Origin: Arcticibacter tournemirensis
Lineage (GTDB): Bacteria; Bacteroidota; Bacteroidia; Sphingobacteriales; Sphingobacteriaceae
Direction: 5' to 3'
Length of the DNA: 64,000 nt
Assembly: GCF_006716645.1 (NCBI RefSeq)
Contig: NZ_VFPL01000001.1
Location: forward strand, 2,046,001 to 2,110,000
Positions 15,601 to 23,940 of the stretch are shown here, piece after piece. The position numbers and the translations under genes were made by a program. Below the pieces are notes generated by a model. It made no database searches and had not been told where the DNA came from. It saw only the letters and a program-made list of their open reading frames with translations. Position 1 is the stretch's first letter. Every line of letters begins with the position of its first letter.

Positions 15601-15811
15601 AAGTTTTAAAAGTATAACCATCGAAGCGGTTTAATCCACCTCGGGTTCCAATCCACATCATACCTCTACTGTCCTGCAAAATTGCAGTCACAGAATTTAA
15701 TACCAGTCCGTCGTCGGTTTGGTAATGCCTGAAATAATATTGAGCGCAGCAGGTTGCATCTGCAAACTGCAGGATCAGACTCACTAAACCTGTATAAAAG
15801 AAAAGGCGCAT
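12617..15811 (-). CDS. HTCS-like periplasmic-sensor histidine kinase, without fused regulator
   Basis: The 1064-residue protein has a signal peptide (about 1-22), then a periplasmic sensor of two seven-bladed propellers built from Reg_prop repeats (recurrent WIGTRGGLNRF, WIGTGSGVF and LWIGTEDAGF units) up to about 690. A Y_Y_Y domain follows (about 690-770), then one transmembrane helix (about 775-795), a HisKA domain with phosphoacceptor His in AHEIQTPL (about 835) and an HATPase with ISNAIKYG and GTGIGLPLA. Unlike canonical HTCS it ends after the ATPase domain, and the REC and AraC parts form the next gene. It should sense an oligosaccharide in the periplasm. The ligand is unknown. Confidence 0.93.
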   Translation of the reverse strand: MRLFFYTGLVSLILQFADATCCAQYYFRHYQTDDGLVLNSVTAILQDSRGMMWIGTRGGLNRFDGYTFKTYGDNKNKLGNIGNNAITAIAEDKKGMLWIGTGSGVFSYDPQKEIFNELQSSSHAYINGLLIDNENNLWFLANSILHKYDQQKRTVKQLNIKASCLTFDSNGDFWLGDNNGVISIYSPRKKALTKVRLIDKKIHANLRSISKIFLINPNEALVGYFKQGLKYYNRKTGIIKTLSLDQNSTSSVIYVRDITAGNDNQYWISTESGIYIYNLTKNSTTHIRKKPGDPYSLTDNAVYTACKDNRGGMWVGTFFGGLNYYSRQNARFEKYYQIPGTNSLSGDAVGEICSDNKGNLWIGTEDAGFNKLDLKTGRFTNFRATNKKGDVSYPNIHGLLAVGNKLFIGPFLHGMEIMDMRTGLITDRFRLVGPENDKASDFVISIYLTKDSTLLVGTAYGSSGLFAFNTSSKTFSRIKQIPYNSSVFHIVEDHQGNIWTGSELRGAFFYNPKTGRHGNFRFGERVGNKIINEFPIHYMLEDSNHAMWFTTIGGGLIKLSADRKTVKKFNTETGLPSNVLFGILEDNFKNLWIGSTKGLICFDLRTEKCRVYTRSNGLITDQFNYNSAHKSANGKMYFGTVKGMIAFNPAELGQKETSPPTYITGFQINNEEVIPNEKNSPLKRSILYTDTIVLYHNQNNFSIEFAALNYSSPKVTRYKYFMNGLDKDWTYLNSNRKAYFTDLSPGKYIFEVQAESNIGNWKGKERRLYIEILPPIWKSNTAYFLYILFFATALYLSVRYYHRYQQTKSANKLRLFKHEKEKEIYQAKIEFFTNIAHEIQTPLTLISVPVERVINKADDYPGIKKNLLMIAKYTKRLIDLTGQLLDFRQTEMEQFGLNFVNVNINKLLKDQVESFRELAEENHIELTLNLPASEIVAFVDREAFIKICSNLISNAIKYGASYATVTLTPLKVDDDYLTIHFNNDGKGISEEFRKKIFEPFFRLRSKEKPGTGIGLPLARSLTELHNGSLELTSGEHNNITFVLTLPVHQKIEFNLSSWKKIEKL

Positions 15812-16075
15812 AATTAGTCAACCCAAATATAGGTAATTAACGTTACTCGTAAATACCGGCCACGTCATGATGCTGGATTTAACCGCTACACGCGTTATTA
15901 GCCTTCAAACTTAAACTTTATATTAAAAACACCAGAGATGACTGAAATAATTTGAGACGATTCGGCAAACAGTTGAACAGCTCGTGTATTGTACAACTTC
16001 TATTTTTATCCCCCAAATTGAGATATACCAAACGCTTTTTAATTAAGGCAGATTAGATGACCAAATACTAAATTA

Positions 16076-16828
16076 ATGAGGAAAACTACATTAGTGTTTT
16101 TAGGACTATTACAGTTAAGTATCGTTGCATTTGTAGCTTCTGCTTTAGCACAACAAGTCAACACCCTTACAAAGAATGAAAAAAAAGAAGGCTTTACCAT
16201 GTTGTGGGACGGTAAGTCGAGTGCAGGCTGGAGAGGGCTTTTCAAAGATAAATTTCCGGAACGTGGCTGGAATATGCAGAACGGTATATTAACCATAGAG
16301 GGTTCAAACGGCAAGGAAGAAGGATTGGGAGGTGACATTGTTACCGTTAAAGAATATTCAGCATTTATTCTCAGGTTTGATTTTAAACTGACGGACGGTG
16401 CTAACAGCGGTATAAAGTATTTTGTAACTGAAAAAGAAAAAACGGAGCTATCGGGCATTGGCCTGGAATACCAAATCCTGGACGATGAGCGACACCCAGA
16501 TGCTAAATTAGGGCGAAACGGCAACCGGAAGCTTGCGTCGCTGTACGACCTGATTCCGTCTAACAAGCCTGCCTCTGTTATAAAACCCATTGGCGAGTGG
16601 AATTCAGGCGAAATAAGAGTATACCCTAACAACCATGTTGAGCACTGGCTTAACGGTGTGAAGGTAGTAGAATATGAGCGTGGATCAAAAGCCTTCAGGG
16701 ATTTGGTAGCGGTTAGTAAGTATAAAAAGTGGAACAATTTCGGCGAGGCGCCTAAAGGCCGTATCCTTCTGCAGGATCATGGTAACACCGTATCATACCG
16801 CAACATTAGAATCAAAGAACTTAAATAA
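16076..16828 (+). CDS. DUF1080 / 3-keto-disaccharide hydrolase-domain protein
   Basis: The 250-residue secreted protein has a signal peptide ending near ASALAQQ (residue 26). It then has a concanavalin-like sandwich with the DUF1080 signatures [36 protein letters not shown] and a terminal [15 protein letters not shown]. Members of PF06439 include 3-keto-glucoside hydrolases and are abundant in glycan-degrading Bacteroidota. Its own promoter should lie in the 264-bp gap after the divergent kinase gene. It is on the same strand as the sigma factor of PUL 1, 132 bp downstream, but is probably a separate unit. Confidence 0.9.
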   Translation: MRKTTLVFLGLLQLSIVAFVASALAQQVNTLTKNEKKEGFTMLWDGKSSAGWRGLFKDKFPERGWNMQNGILTIEGSNGKEEGLGGDIVTVKEYSAFILRFDFKLTDGANSGIKYFVTEKEKTELSGIGLEYQILDDERHPDAKLGRNGNRKLASLYDLIPSNKPASVIKPIGEWNSGEIRVYPNNHVEHWLNGVKVVEYERGSKAFRDLVAVSKYKKWNNFGEAPKGRILLQDHGNTVSYRNIRIKELK

Positions 16829-16960
16829 CGCAGCTATGGACACAATTAGACATGCCGGTTTTTCATCTTAGGCATAAGCGGCATTAATAGAAGATGTACG
16901 AATTGAAATTGTAATTCCATAATTACGGTTATAACCTCATAAATATCGCTCATAGTACTC

Positions 16961-17530
16961 ATGATTATGGAAAGCAGAGATATTAAGCGTTTAAGAGAAG
17001 GGGATGAAGCGGCTTTCAGGCTCGTATATGATGAGTTCAGCGAAAGGGTCTATAGGTTAGCCTTTCGGTTTTTGAAAGACGCAGAGCAAAGCGAAGAAAT
17101 TGTTCAGGAAGTATTCCTGAACCTTTGGCTGAGCCGGGAGAAGCTGGATGTAAATGGTAACATGTGGTTGTACCTCTATGTTATCGGGAAGAGACTCTGT
17201 TTAAACGTATTGAGAGAAGTTCATCGATCTGACGATCTGTTTAAAAGATTGTTGGTTAATATCAAAGAGGCGAATAATTCAACAGAGGAAAAGATTATTG
17301 CTGCCGATATTGAACGGCTGGCAGATGAGATTGTCAGCAGATTGCCAAAGCAGCAGCAGCTTATCTTCCGCTTGAGTCGTACCGAGGGATTGTCGCATCA
17401 GCAAATTGCCCAAAAACTGCATATTTCACCAAATACTGTTAAAAATCACATAGTGGAAGCCTTAAAAACACTAAGGGCGCATTTAAAATATTCCGACCTC
17501 ATATATTTCATCATTTTCATTTTTTCTTAA
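16961..17530 (+). CDS. ECF RNA polymerase sigma factor of PUL 1 (FecI-like)
   Basis: The 189-residue protein has sigma region 2 (FRLVYDEFSERVYRLAFRFL, then EIVQEVFLNLW), a linker, and region 4 (LSHQQIAQKLHISPNTVKNH, then EALKTLR). It ends in a hydrophobic tail (YFIIFIFS), as many FecI-like sigmas of Sphingobacteriaceae do. M3 (16967) is an alternative start. The cognate FecR is not adjacent: it appears 18 kb away at 35681, followed by SusC/SusD, because a mobile block starts just after this gene. The sigma factor would direct transcription of the susCD operon once released by FecR. Confidence 0.93.
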   Translation: MIMESRDIKRLREGDEAAFRLVYDEFSERVYRLAFRFLKDAEQSEEIVQEVFLNLWLSREKLDVNGNMWLYLYVIGKRLCLNVLREVHRSDDLFKRLLVNIKEANNSTEEKIIAADIERLADEIVSRLPKQQQLIFRLSRTEGLSHQQIAQKLHISPNTVKNHIVEALKTLRAHLKYSDLIYFIIFIFS

Positions 17531-17566
17531 AAACAGCTTATCGTCAATAAAAGAATTGTTGGTTCG

Positions 17567-17923
17567 TTAGTATTTATAAAATTCGAGGTTGTTGTCAAAG
17601 AACCTTTTAAGTTTTTTCAGCTCATTGTTAAGGTAATTTCTTATAGGTTTTGCCCCGTAAGCCTTTTTCGTTTCAATTTTATATATGGCATTATAATAAA
17701 TCAGTTTTGATACCATTACAGGTTTCTGATACTTGAAAAAACGGATTTCCTCATCTGTATTCTTAAATCCTTTATTCAATACATAGTCTTTTACGTTAGC
17801 CAGGCATTTGATGATAAGCCTGATTACGGTTTCAACCTGTTGTATGGAGCTATCCGCTTCCATTTCCAATTCTTTGATGTCCGTTTCGAGTTTTTCTAAT
17901 GTTTCATTGTAAAATTTTTCCAT
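17567..17923 (-). pseudogene. rteC: Truncated RteC-type regulator
   Basis: The 118 residues match the N-terminal half of RteC (PF09357), the regulator that promotes excision of CTnDOT-type elements: LDTDIKELE-like start, VIRLIIKCLANVKDYV, KYQKPVMVSKLIYYN and ELKKLKRFFDNNLEFYKY. Full-length members are well over 200 residues and continue directly after FDNNLEFY. Here a stop follows at the very boundary with the PUL sigma operon, so the 3' half has been lost. It is oriented toward the sigma gene. It is a good marker of CTnDOT-like ancestry for the block. Confidence 0.8.
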
Positions 17924-17974
17924 TCGGCTTTTGCTAAGTTCTGATTTGGGGAGATTGAAAAGAGTACGAAGGCA

Positions 17975-18391
17975 TTACTTCCAAGCCAATAATATGGTTC
18001 CGATAATGATAAGACTTGCTCCCGCAAATGTTTTTAGCGTAAGCTGTTCGCCTAAAAACAGGACTGCGATGATGATTGTAAGGGCAACACTTAGCTTATC
18101 AACGGCTGCGACCTGCGATACTTTTCCTAATTGCAGGGCTTTGAAATAGAATAGCCACGACAAACCTGTGGCTATTCCTGAAATAATAAGAAAAGTGATA
18201 TTCTGTTTTGACAAAGTGCTAATTCCTTTTGCTTCGCCTCTCGCCATTACGATGCTCCATATCATTATCAATATGACCACCGTACGTATCCCGGTTGCAA
18301 GATTGGAATTGACGTTTGCTACGCCCAGCTTACCGAATATGGCGGTAAGTGCAGCAAACAAAGCGGATAATAAAGCATAAACTAACCACAT
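17975..18391 (-). CDS. Short EamA-family (DMT) membrane protein
   Basis: The 138-residue, very hydrophobic protein has about five transmembrane helices, forming a single EamA unit (start MWLVYALLSALFAALTAIFGKLG; end LGEQLTLKTFAGASLIIIG). Single-unit members of about 140 residues form a known subgroup (COG2510-like) that would have to dimerise to make a transporter of drug/metabolite type. The substrate is unknown. It is the last gene of the minus-strand operon PepSY-TonB-HD-PAP2-EamA, with an 11-base gap after the PAP2 gene. Confidence 0.85.
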   Translation of the reverse strand: MWLVYALLSALFAALTAIFGKLGVANVNSNLATGIRTVVILIMIWSIVMARGEAKGISTLSKQNITFLIISGIATGLSWLFYFKALQLGKVSQVAAVDKLSVALTIIIAVLFLGEQLTLKTFAGASLIIIGTILLAWK

Positions 18392-18402
18392 AATAAACTG
18401 AT

Positions 18403-19194
18403 TTAAAAATTCTGTACTAACCCGATACCGAAACCTTTGTTCTGATAGTAAGGCATAACCAAAGTTGCCTTTTTCTTTTCCTTGCCAGTTAGCAAGCCAT
18501 TGATTTTAGGAAAGAGCCAATAAGCCAGCTCCGTAGAGAGAATGCCAAATCCAGCTCCGGCTACCACATCGCTTACCCAATGTTTATCGTTTACGGTTCT
18601 GTACACTCCGGTAAAAACCGCAAGGGAATAACCCGAAATACTTAACCAAAAATTAGTGTCCTTATATTCCCTGAACATAAATTGAGCAGAAGAAAATGAC
18701 GTGGCGGTATGCCCTGACGGAAAGGAAAGGTTATTGGAGCCGTCCGGTCGTTCTTCTTTTACAATGTGCTTTAACGGCAATACAAATGCGGCGGAAATCA
18801 GTTGCGATGTCGCATAGATAATCGTCCTGTCCCTGAAATTATGCTTGCCTTTTATCCCAACTGCATTCAAACCATATACCATTGCTGCCGGAGCATATTG
18901 GGTGTAGTTATCCAAGGTTATGTGCTTGGGCTGGTGTTCGCCTAATTCATCTCTTGTCGAAAAATTGAGCTGTTTCAACCCGTCACTTTCCAAGCTCACA
19001 ATTCCATAACCGATGAAAATCGTTGGAGCGATAAGGTGCCTGTAATCTAATTTGTATGCTTTGTCATTAGTTTTGCCGATAATGCTATCCTGCAAAGCGA
19101 TATTTGAATTGCGGATAGTATCTTGTGCGGCTACCCGAAAGGTAGTGGCCAGCACAAAGATGAGTACAATGGCGTTTTTATGTATTGAGCGCAT
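18403..19194 (-). CDS. PAP2-family membrane phosphatase
   Basis: The 263-residue protein has an N-terminal signal/anchor and three PAP2 catalytic motifs: K....RP in KHIVKEERPDGSNN, PSGHT in SFPSGHTATSF and H....D in NDKHWVSDVVAGAGFG. Such enzymes remove phosphate from phosphatidate, undecaprenyl diphosphate or lipid A at the membrane. Being next to an LtaS-like transferase and DgkA within the same mobile block, a lipid A or phosphatidate role is attractive but unproven. It starts 1 base from the stop of the HD-hydrolase gene and is clearly co-transcribed. Confidence 0.92.
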   Translation of the reverse strand: MRSIHKNAIVLIFVLATTFRVAAQDTIRNSNIALQDSIIGKTNDKAYKLDYRHLIAPTIFIGYGIVSLESDGLKQLNFSTRDELGEHQPKHITLDNYTQYAPAAMVYGLNAVGIKGKHNFRDRTIIYATSQLISAAFVLPLKHIVKEERPDGSNNLSFPSGHTATSFSSAQFMFREYKDTNFWLSISGYSLAVFTGVYRTVNDKHWVSDVVAGAGFGILSTELAYWLFPKINGLLTGKEKKKATLVMPYYQNKGFGIGLVQNF

Positions 19195-19195
19195 T

Positions 19196-19795
19196 CTATT
19201 TTGTTAGCTTTATTTTTAACATTTCCATATTTACTTCTTTAAATTTTTGAAGCACGGTTTTTCCATACGCTGTATAGTAGCTATGTTGCTTTAGTAGGGC
19301 ATAGTTTGTTTCGTCCCATTCCTCATTCGTATAAGTTTTACCTAAATAGGTTTTAAACTCCATTCTTAACCTACGCTCGTATTTTGAATAGTCGGTCTTT
19401 GTGAAATGGTACAAATCGGCATCTGCCAAAACTTCTTCTTCAGGCGATTTTGGGTTTTGCGGAAACCTTGTTGCTTCAATGCAAGCCAAAACCTGCGCTG
19501 TCTTTTCTTGCGGATAATTGTTCCTGTTCAGGAAATCCGCAGCTATGGTTTTGCTGCTGTCTTCGTGGTTGGTATAAGCAGTTGTATATCCGCAATCGTG
19601 AAACCACGCTGCCAGTGTTACTATCTCTGACTGCGTTGAGGAAAAACAGCTTTCCGTTGCAATTTCAATAGCAGCTTTCACAACATCCTGCGTGTGCATT
19701 ACATTGTGAAAGCGCATACCATTGGGAAGTTTGCTGAGCAGAAGTTGCAGCACATAATCCCTTGCTCTGTCAATAATATTTTCTGTCATTGCCAA
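19196..19795 (-). CDS. HD-domain phosphohydrolase
   Basis: The 199-residue HD-superfamily protein shows H in FHNVMHTQDVV, the HD dyad in AAWFHDCGYT, a further His in YTNHEDSS and a closing Asp in LADADLYHF. This is a metal-dependent phosphohydrolase core of the YpgQ/metal-HD type. Substrates in this group are typically nucleotides; the residues do not tell which. The gene lies between the TonB-receptor and PAP2 genes with gaps of 4 and 1 bases, so it belongs to that operon. Confidence 0.9.
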   Translation of the reverse strand: MAMTENIIDRARDYVLQLLLSKLPNGMRFHNVMHTQDVVKAAIEIATESCFSSTQSEIVTLAAWFHDCGYTTAYTNHEDSSKTIAADFLNRNNYPQEKTAQVLACIEATRFPQNPKSPEEEVLADADLYHFTKTDYSKYERRLRMEFKTYLGKTYTNEEWDETNYALLKQHSYYTAYGKTVLQKFKEVNMEMLKIKLTK

Positions 19796-19799
19796 TGAT

Positions 19800-22211
19800 T
19801 TAAAACTTATAGCTGTACCCTAACCGGATAACCTGTGTTTCGTAGTAATCATCGCTGGTATAACGGAAGCCGGCTCCGTCTATCTTACGTTTGATGACCA
19901 TTGTATTAAGCAAATCGGTAGCGTTGAAAAACAGCTCTCCTTTGCCTTTCTGTACGGATTTTTTAACTCCCGCATCAATCGAAAACCTCGACATTATTTT
20001 ACCCTGCGGGATAATATCGGGTGCTAAATAGACGGCTGTCATTTGCGCATCCCATCCGTCAGCAAAGCGGAACGTATTGTTCAGTTTGAGGTTGCCCGAT
20101 ATGGCTGTTTGCTGCGCTGCCGAAAAAGTATTGGGTTCAGGGTACAGGTTCTGTACCCTGAACGCATCTATCTGGTTGCGGTAAATGTTCCCGTTGATGT
20201 TAAAGGAATAAACATCGGAAACCTTTTGGTTCAAAATAGCTTCCAAACCTGTATTGTAGCTCCTGCCTGCATTTTGGAATATGGCATATATTAAGTTACT
20301 GCCCGGCACGATGCTCGATATTCTTGTAATGGTTCCGTTTGCAAAACGATGATACAATGCGGAATAGAAATAACCATTGTTCCAGGTATTTTTATAACCT
20401 AACTCTAAGGAATTGGTAAATTGCGGACGTAATGCAGGATTACCGACCTTGATGATTTCAGCATCATCATATTTCGGGAAAATACGGATATCCACTTCGT
20501 TCGGTCTGTCCACCCTGCGGTTATAGAATACCGAAAGTTTATTATTATCATTCAGCTTGTAGGCTAACCGCATATTCGGGAAAGGTTGTGTATAGTTATA
20601 GCCATCGCTCTTATAGGTGCTATGGTTAGGATTAACATTGTATTGAATTTTCACGTATTCCATACGCAAGCCCAATTCCGCTTCCCATTTTTCGGTTTCA
20701 AAAACATAGTTACCATAAATGGCTGGTATCAGTTCCTTATAGTCTGCCCAACCTCCGGCATCCATATCCAAAACAGAATTGGCTCCGGGTCTGAAATCCA
20801 TATTGGTTGGGATGCTTCGATTTCTTAATTTGATACCTGTTTCAATACGTCCGTATTTCAACGGTTTGATATAATCTATATTGAAGTCATACACCTGCTC
20901 GTCTGACAATAATTTAAAGGCATCTGTTCCGGTGGATGAGGGCAGATAGTTATCATAGAAATATTGCTCATCTTCCCTGTGGAAAGTGTAGTTGAACCCA
21001 ATATTCAATAAATGCCCTGCTTCCTTAAACTTGTGCTGGTAGGCTGCCGTAGCCATTGCCGTAGTTTTCAGTTCATCTTCCAAAAACTGCCAAAGGCGTA
21101 AACGCTGTGATATATTCCCGTTGAAAAACGGCTGGTCGCCACGGTCAATAATCTTCTCGCTGCCGTACATTCCCGAAACGGTCAGGGTATTCTGCTCGTC
21201 AATGTTCCAATCCACGCCTGCTTTAGTGGTCAGGAAATTGGTGTTCCTGTTCCGTTTTAATTGGGAATTGATAACCGTCCCATCGTCATAGTTTCGGGTA
21301 ACAAACTCATTTTTGTTCAGCGTTTGCGTATATAAATTATCTGCCTGCAAAAAGATGTTTACCTTATCTTTTCTGTAATTCAGCGATACCGATGGGTTGA
21401 GTTTCGGCGTGAAAGTGTATTGCGGTCTGATAGTTGGCAGGTTCTCCTTTCGTACCCAAAGTGAGCCTGTTCCATAAGTAAAACCCACCTTACCGTTAAA
21501 CCCGTCCTGCTTGTTCTTCTTCATTATGATATTGATGATACCTGCATTACCGTTAGCATCATACTTTGAAGAGGGGTTGTTAATAATCTCAATTTTATCA
21601 ATGGCAGTTGCCGGAATGTTGTCAAGCCCTGTTTGGCTGCCGAAACCTGTTAAAGCGGTTTGTTTTCCGTCAATCAAAACCGTAACCTTATCATTGCCCC
21701 GCAACTGAACTTTACCATCCTGTACCGTAACACCGGGGAGGTTTTGCATACTCTGTAAAACCGAGCCACCGCTTTGGCTGATATTATCGGCAACGGAGTA
21801 GGTTTTTTTGTCCAGCTTGTTGTTCACATCACTTGCCTTTGCGGAAATAGTAACACCTTCCAAAACCGTCGATGCTTCTTGCAGTTCAATGACTGGAATA
21901 TCCAAAAACGCTGAAAGGCTGCCGACAAATAAAGGTTGTTCCTTGTTCTCAAACCCCATAAATGAAATCTGTAAACGATAGTTTCCAGGTTTAATATTGG
22001 CAATGGAAAACCTGCCTTCATCATTGGTCACTGTTCCGGCTACAAATACACTGTCCTTTTCGGTTTTTACCACAACATTCACATAAGGAACTGCCGACTT
22101 ATCCGCCTTGTTCTTTACCATACCGGAAATGGTAACGGAGGACACCTGCGCATTGGTTACCGTAGCTGCCAGTATGGAAATGAGTACAAAAAACAACCTT
22201 ATTTTATTCAT
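19800..22211 (-). CDS. TonB-dependent outer-membrane receptor (non-SusC)
   Basis: The 803-residue protein has a signal peptide (to about residue 22), a carboxypeptidase-regulatory-like beta domain (25-110: ISGMVKNKADKSAVPYVNVVVK), a plug (115-230, with SGGSVLQSMQNLPGVTVQDG and VLIDGKQTAL) and a 22-strand barrel ending in an aromatic residue (RLGYSYKF). It lacks the SusC extension and has no adjacent SusD, so it is not a glycan pair; a small hydrophobic or metal-linked ligand is more usual for this group. A PepSY gene precedes it by 4 bases, and a 20-bp operator-like repeat (22686-22705) lies upstream of both. Confidence 0.93.
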   Translation of the reverse strand: MNKIRLFFVLISILAATVTNAQVSSVTISGMVKNKADKSAVPYVNVVVKTEKDSVFVAGTVTNDEGRFSIANIKPGNYRLQISFMGFENKEQPLFVGSLSAFLDIPVIELQEASTVLEGVTISAKASDVNNKLDKKTYSVADNISQSGGSVLQSMQNLPGVTVQDGKVQLRGNDKVTVLIDGKQTALTGFGSQTGLDNIPATAIDKIEIINNPSSKYDANGNAGIINIIMKKNKQDGFNGKVGFTYGTGSLWVRKENLPTIRPQYTFTPKLNPSVSLNYRKDKVNIFLQADNLYTQTLNKNEFVTRNYDDGTVINSQLKRNRNTNFLTTKAGVDWNIDEQNTLTVSGMYGSEKIIDRGDQPFFNGNISQRLRLWQFLEDELKTTAMATAAYQHKFKEAGHLLNIGFNYTFHREDEQYFYDNYLPSSTGTDAFKLLSDEQVYDFNIDYIKPLKYGRIETGIKLRNRSIPTNMDFRPGANSVLDMDAGGWADYKELIPAIYGNYVFETEKWEAELGLRMEYVKIQYNVNPNHSTYKSDGYNYTQPFPNMRLAYKLNDNNKLSVFYNRRVDRPNEVDIRIFPKYDDAEIIKVGNPALRPQFTNSLELGYKNTWNNGYFYSALYHRFANGTITRISSIVPGSNLIYAIFQNAGRSYNTGLEAILNQKVSDVYSFNINGNIYRNQIDAFRVQNLYPEPNTFSAAQQTAISGNLKLNNTFRFADGWDAQMTAVYLAPDIIPQGKIMSRFSIDAGVKKSVQKGKGELFFNATDLLNTMVIKRKIDGAGFRYTSDDYYETQVIRLGYSYKF

Positions 22212-22215
22212 CTTC

Positions 22216-22644
22216 TTAATCTTTAACCTCCTTTAAAAACTTACCTGAATTGTCAAAAATCAGGTCTTTGCCTTTTACCTCTGCTTCGTAAGTAACAACC
22301 CCTTTGCTGTCGGTAATTTTTGCTGCCTCTTTGATTTTTTGCCCTGCATAGTGTTTAGCAACATAGGCTTTGGCATTAGCAGGAAGCTTATTAATTTTGA
22401 TTTCCATTTCGGTTTCAAGTATTTTTCCCGAAGCATCAATCAATACAGAATAATCGGTTTCTCCTACTTCAAAACCAGCCTCGTAGTTGCTTTTTTCCTT
22501 TTCCCATTTCAAATCCTTTGCATTGGAGTGGCTTTTTTGCAAAGCTGATTTTACAACTGCCGGAACCTCTTTTTCAGAAACTTTTTGCGCATTGGCGAAT
22601 GACACACTTGCAACTGCTACCAATAGAAATACTAATTTTTTCAT
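22216..22644 (-). CDS. Secreted PepSY-like protein
   Basis: The start is set at 22644 (MKKLVFLLVAVASVSFANAQ), giving 142 residues with a clear signal peptide; the longer frame to 22671 would start almost inside the operator repeat. The mature part holds two PepSY-like units: VPAVVKSALQKSHSNAKDLKW, then EVGETDYSVLIDASGKILETEME, and the second at LPANAKAYVAKHYAGQKIKEA. Such proteins are common in Bacteroidota next to OmpR-type two-component systems. It is first in the operon leading into the TonB receptor. It probably acts in the periplasm as a folding/inhibitor or sensor protein. Confidence 0.85.
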   Translation of the reverse strand: MKKLVFLLVAVASVSFANAQKVSEKEVPAVVKSALQKSHSNAKDLKWEKEKSNYEAGFEVGETDYSVLIDASGKILETEMEIKINKLPANAKAYVAKHYAGQKIKEAAKITDSKGVVTYEAEVKGKDLIFDNSGKFLKEVKD

Positions 22645-22685
22645 TTTTTTGCTTTTTTGATTGTTGACCACAAAATTCTAATGAG

Positions 22686-22705
22686 ATTTAGAAGAAATTT
22701 AGAAT
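22686..22705. promoter_or_regulatory. Operator-like 20-bp direct repeat, copy 1
   Basis: ATTTAGAAGAAATTTAGAAT contains TTTAGAA twice at an 11-bp spacing, the layout of OmpR/PhoP-type response-regulator boxes. It is 42 bp upstream of the PepSY start and identical to the copy at 23941-23960 upstream of another gene of the block. Confidence 0.75.
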
Positions 22706-22706
22706 G

Positions 22707-23741
22707 TTATAATTCAAACTTTGTCAATTGTTTTTTTTTGTAGCAATAAAATTCATACACGGGTTCTTTTCTGAATTGAAAGACCTTTTCGATGTATATT
22801 GTATCATAGTTTCGTTTCAAGGCAGCGTATTTTTCAGTAAGATGTGGTGGCAGTTCTTGGGAGTGTATGGGTCTTTCTATTTCTAAACCGCCATCTATTG
22901 TATATTCTAACACGAGGTCTGTGTTTCGCCAGCTTACGATGGTTTCATCTTTCCCTTTATGATGAATGGTAGCAAAGGCTATTTTATCCTGTTTTATAAT
23001 TTTATCGGTTGTTCCCGTAAGAAGCGTTATACCAGAAATCACCATTGCTCCATATCCGATTTTTCTGAACAGGTGTTCACTTAGATAAGGTAGGATATAC
23101 TTCACCGTAAAAGAAGAAACAATGGTTGCGGCGGCAATAGCCAAGCCCAGCCATAAAGCCATTTGTGAATACAGACCCAGAGCAATATAAATGACCAGTT
23201 TGATGAAATGCAGAAAAACCTCATTGGCAGCACGTGTCGCTACTATTTGCTCTTTTGTAAGTCCAAATTTTAGGTAAAACCTGTTAAACAAAAGCCCAAT
23301 GGCTCCGGTAATGCCCGACACAAAACCTGCAAGAAAACCGATAATGGCAAGGATATATCTGGGATATGGCTTTTCCAACTGAGCTTCTTCTTTTTTTGAC
23401 TTGAATAGCTGTGGCACATTTCCAATCAGAAACAAGGCAACGATGAGCTGTAAATAATTTGGGTTGATGTATTTTATCAAATAAGCGCCCACCAAAACTG
23501 CCGGAATGGAAAAAGGTACAAACCAGTAAAAAATTTTCCAACTAATGTGTTTCTTAAAGACTGCAATTCTGGACGCAGAACTTGTAAATGTCCCTATGGT
23601 TAAAGAAAATGGCACCATCGAAGTCGGCAAAAGTACATTCAGAATAGGGATAAGGATAAGACTTGCACCGCCGCCGCAAATAGCACTGATCCAAAAGGCA
23701 ACTATTGTCCCAAGGAACAATAAAACAATTTTTACCATCAT
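22707..23741 (-). CDS. TSUP/TauE-SafE-family membrane exporter
   Basis: This is a 344-residue protein. The first 250 residues are eight or so transmembrane helices with the duplicated TSUP signatures (GTIVAFWISAICGGGASLIL and GFLAGFVSGITGAIGLLFNR). The C-terminal 90 residues are soluble and not part of the usual family. TSUP proteins move sulfur or organic anions such as sulfite, taurine derivatives or 2-ketogluconate; the specific anion is unknown. It overlaps or abuts the methyltransferase-like fragment (stop 23749) that carries the upstream operator repeat at 23941-23960, so it is probably controlled from there. Confidence 0.88.
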   Translation of the reverse strand: MMVKIVLLFLGTIVAFWISAICGGGASLILIPILNVLLPTSMVPFSLTIGTFTSSASRIAVFKKHISWKIFYWFVPFSIPAVLVGAYLIKYINPNYLQLIVALFLIGNVPQLFKSKKEEAQLEKPYPRYILAIIGFLAGFVSGITGAIGLLFNRFYLKFGLTKEQIVATRAANEVFLHFIKLVIYIALGLYSQMALWLGLAIAAATIVSSFTVKYILPYLSEHLFRKIGYGAMVISGITLLTGTTDKIIKQDKIAFATIHHKGKDETIVSWRNTDLVLEYTIDGGLEIERPIHSQELPPHLTEKYAALKRNYDTIYIEKVFQFRKEPVYEFYCYKKKQLTKFEL

Positions 23742-23748
23742 CGTTTTT

Positions 23749-23904
23749 TCAACTTTTGAAGTGGGCTTTTCTGCTTTTTACTTCAGGGTATAGTTCTGTT
23801 CTTAAATACAGTATAGTACCAATCAATAAAATAACTAACGGTAAAAAACTTCTATACTTAAAAAGCCAGTTTCCTTGTTTCTCTAATTCTTCCTGTAATG
23901 CCAT
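23749..23904 (-). pseudogene. N-terminal fragment of an isoprenylcysteine-methyltransferase-like membrane protein
   Basis: The 51 residues begin MALQEELEKQGNWLFKYRSF and continue with one hydrophobic helix (LPLVILLIGTILYL), then stop. This opening is typical of membrane methyltransferases of the ICMT/lipid A-phosphate-methyltransferase-like group, which run to about 200 residues or more and carry the SAM site further on. The frame here ends 8 bases before the TSUP start. I take it as a remnant kept because it carries the promoter/leader for the TSUP gene. It could instead be a real small membrane protein. Confidence 0.5.
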
Positions 23905-23940
23905 TGTATATAAATTTTAGTAATACAAAGGACTGGCAGA

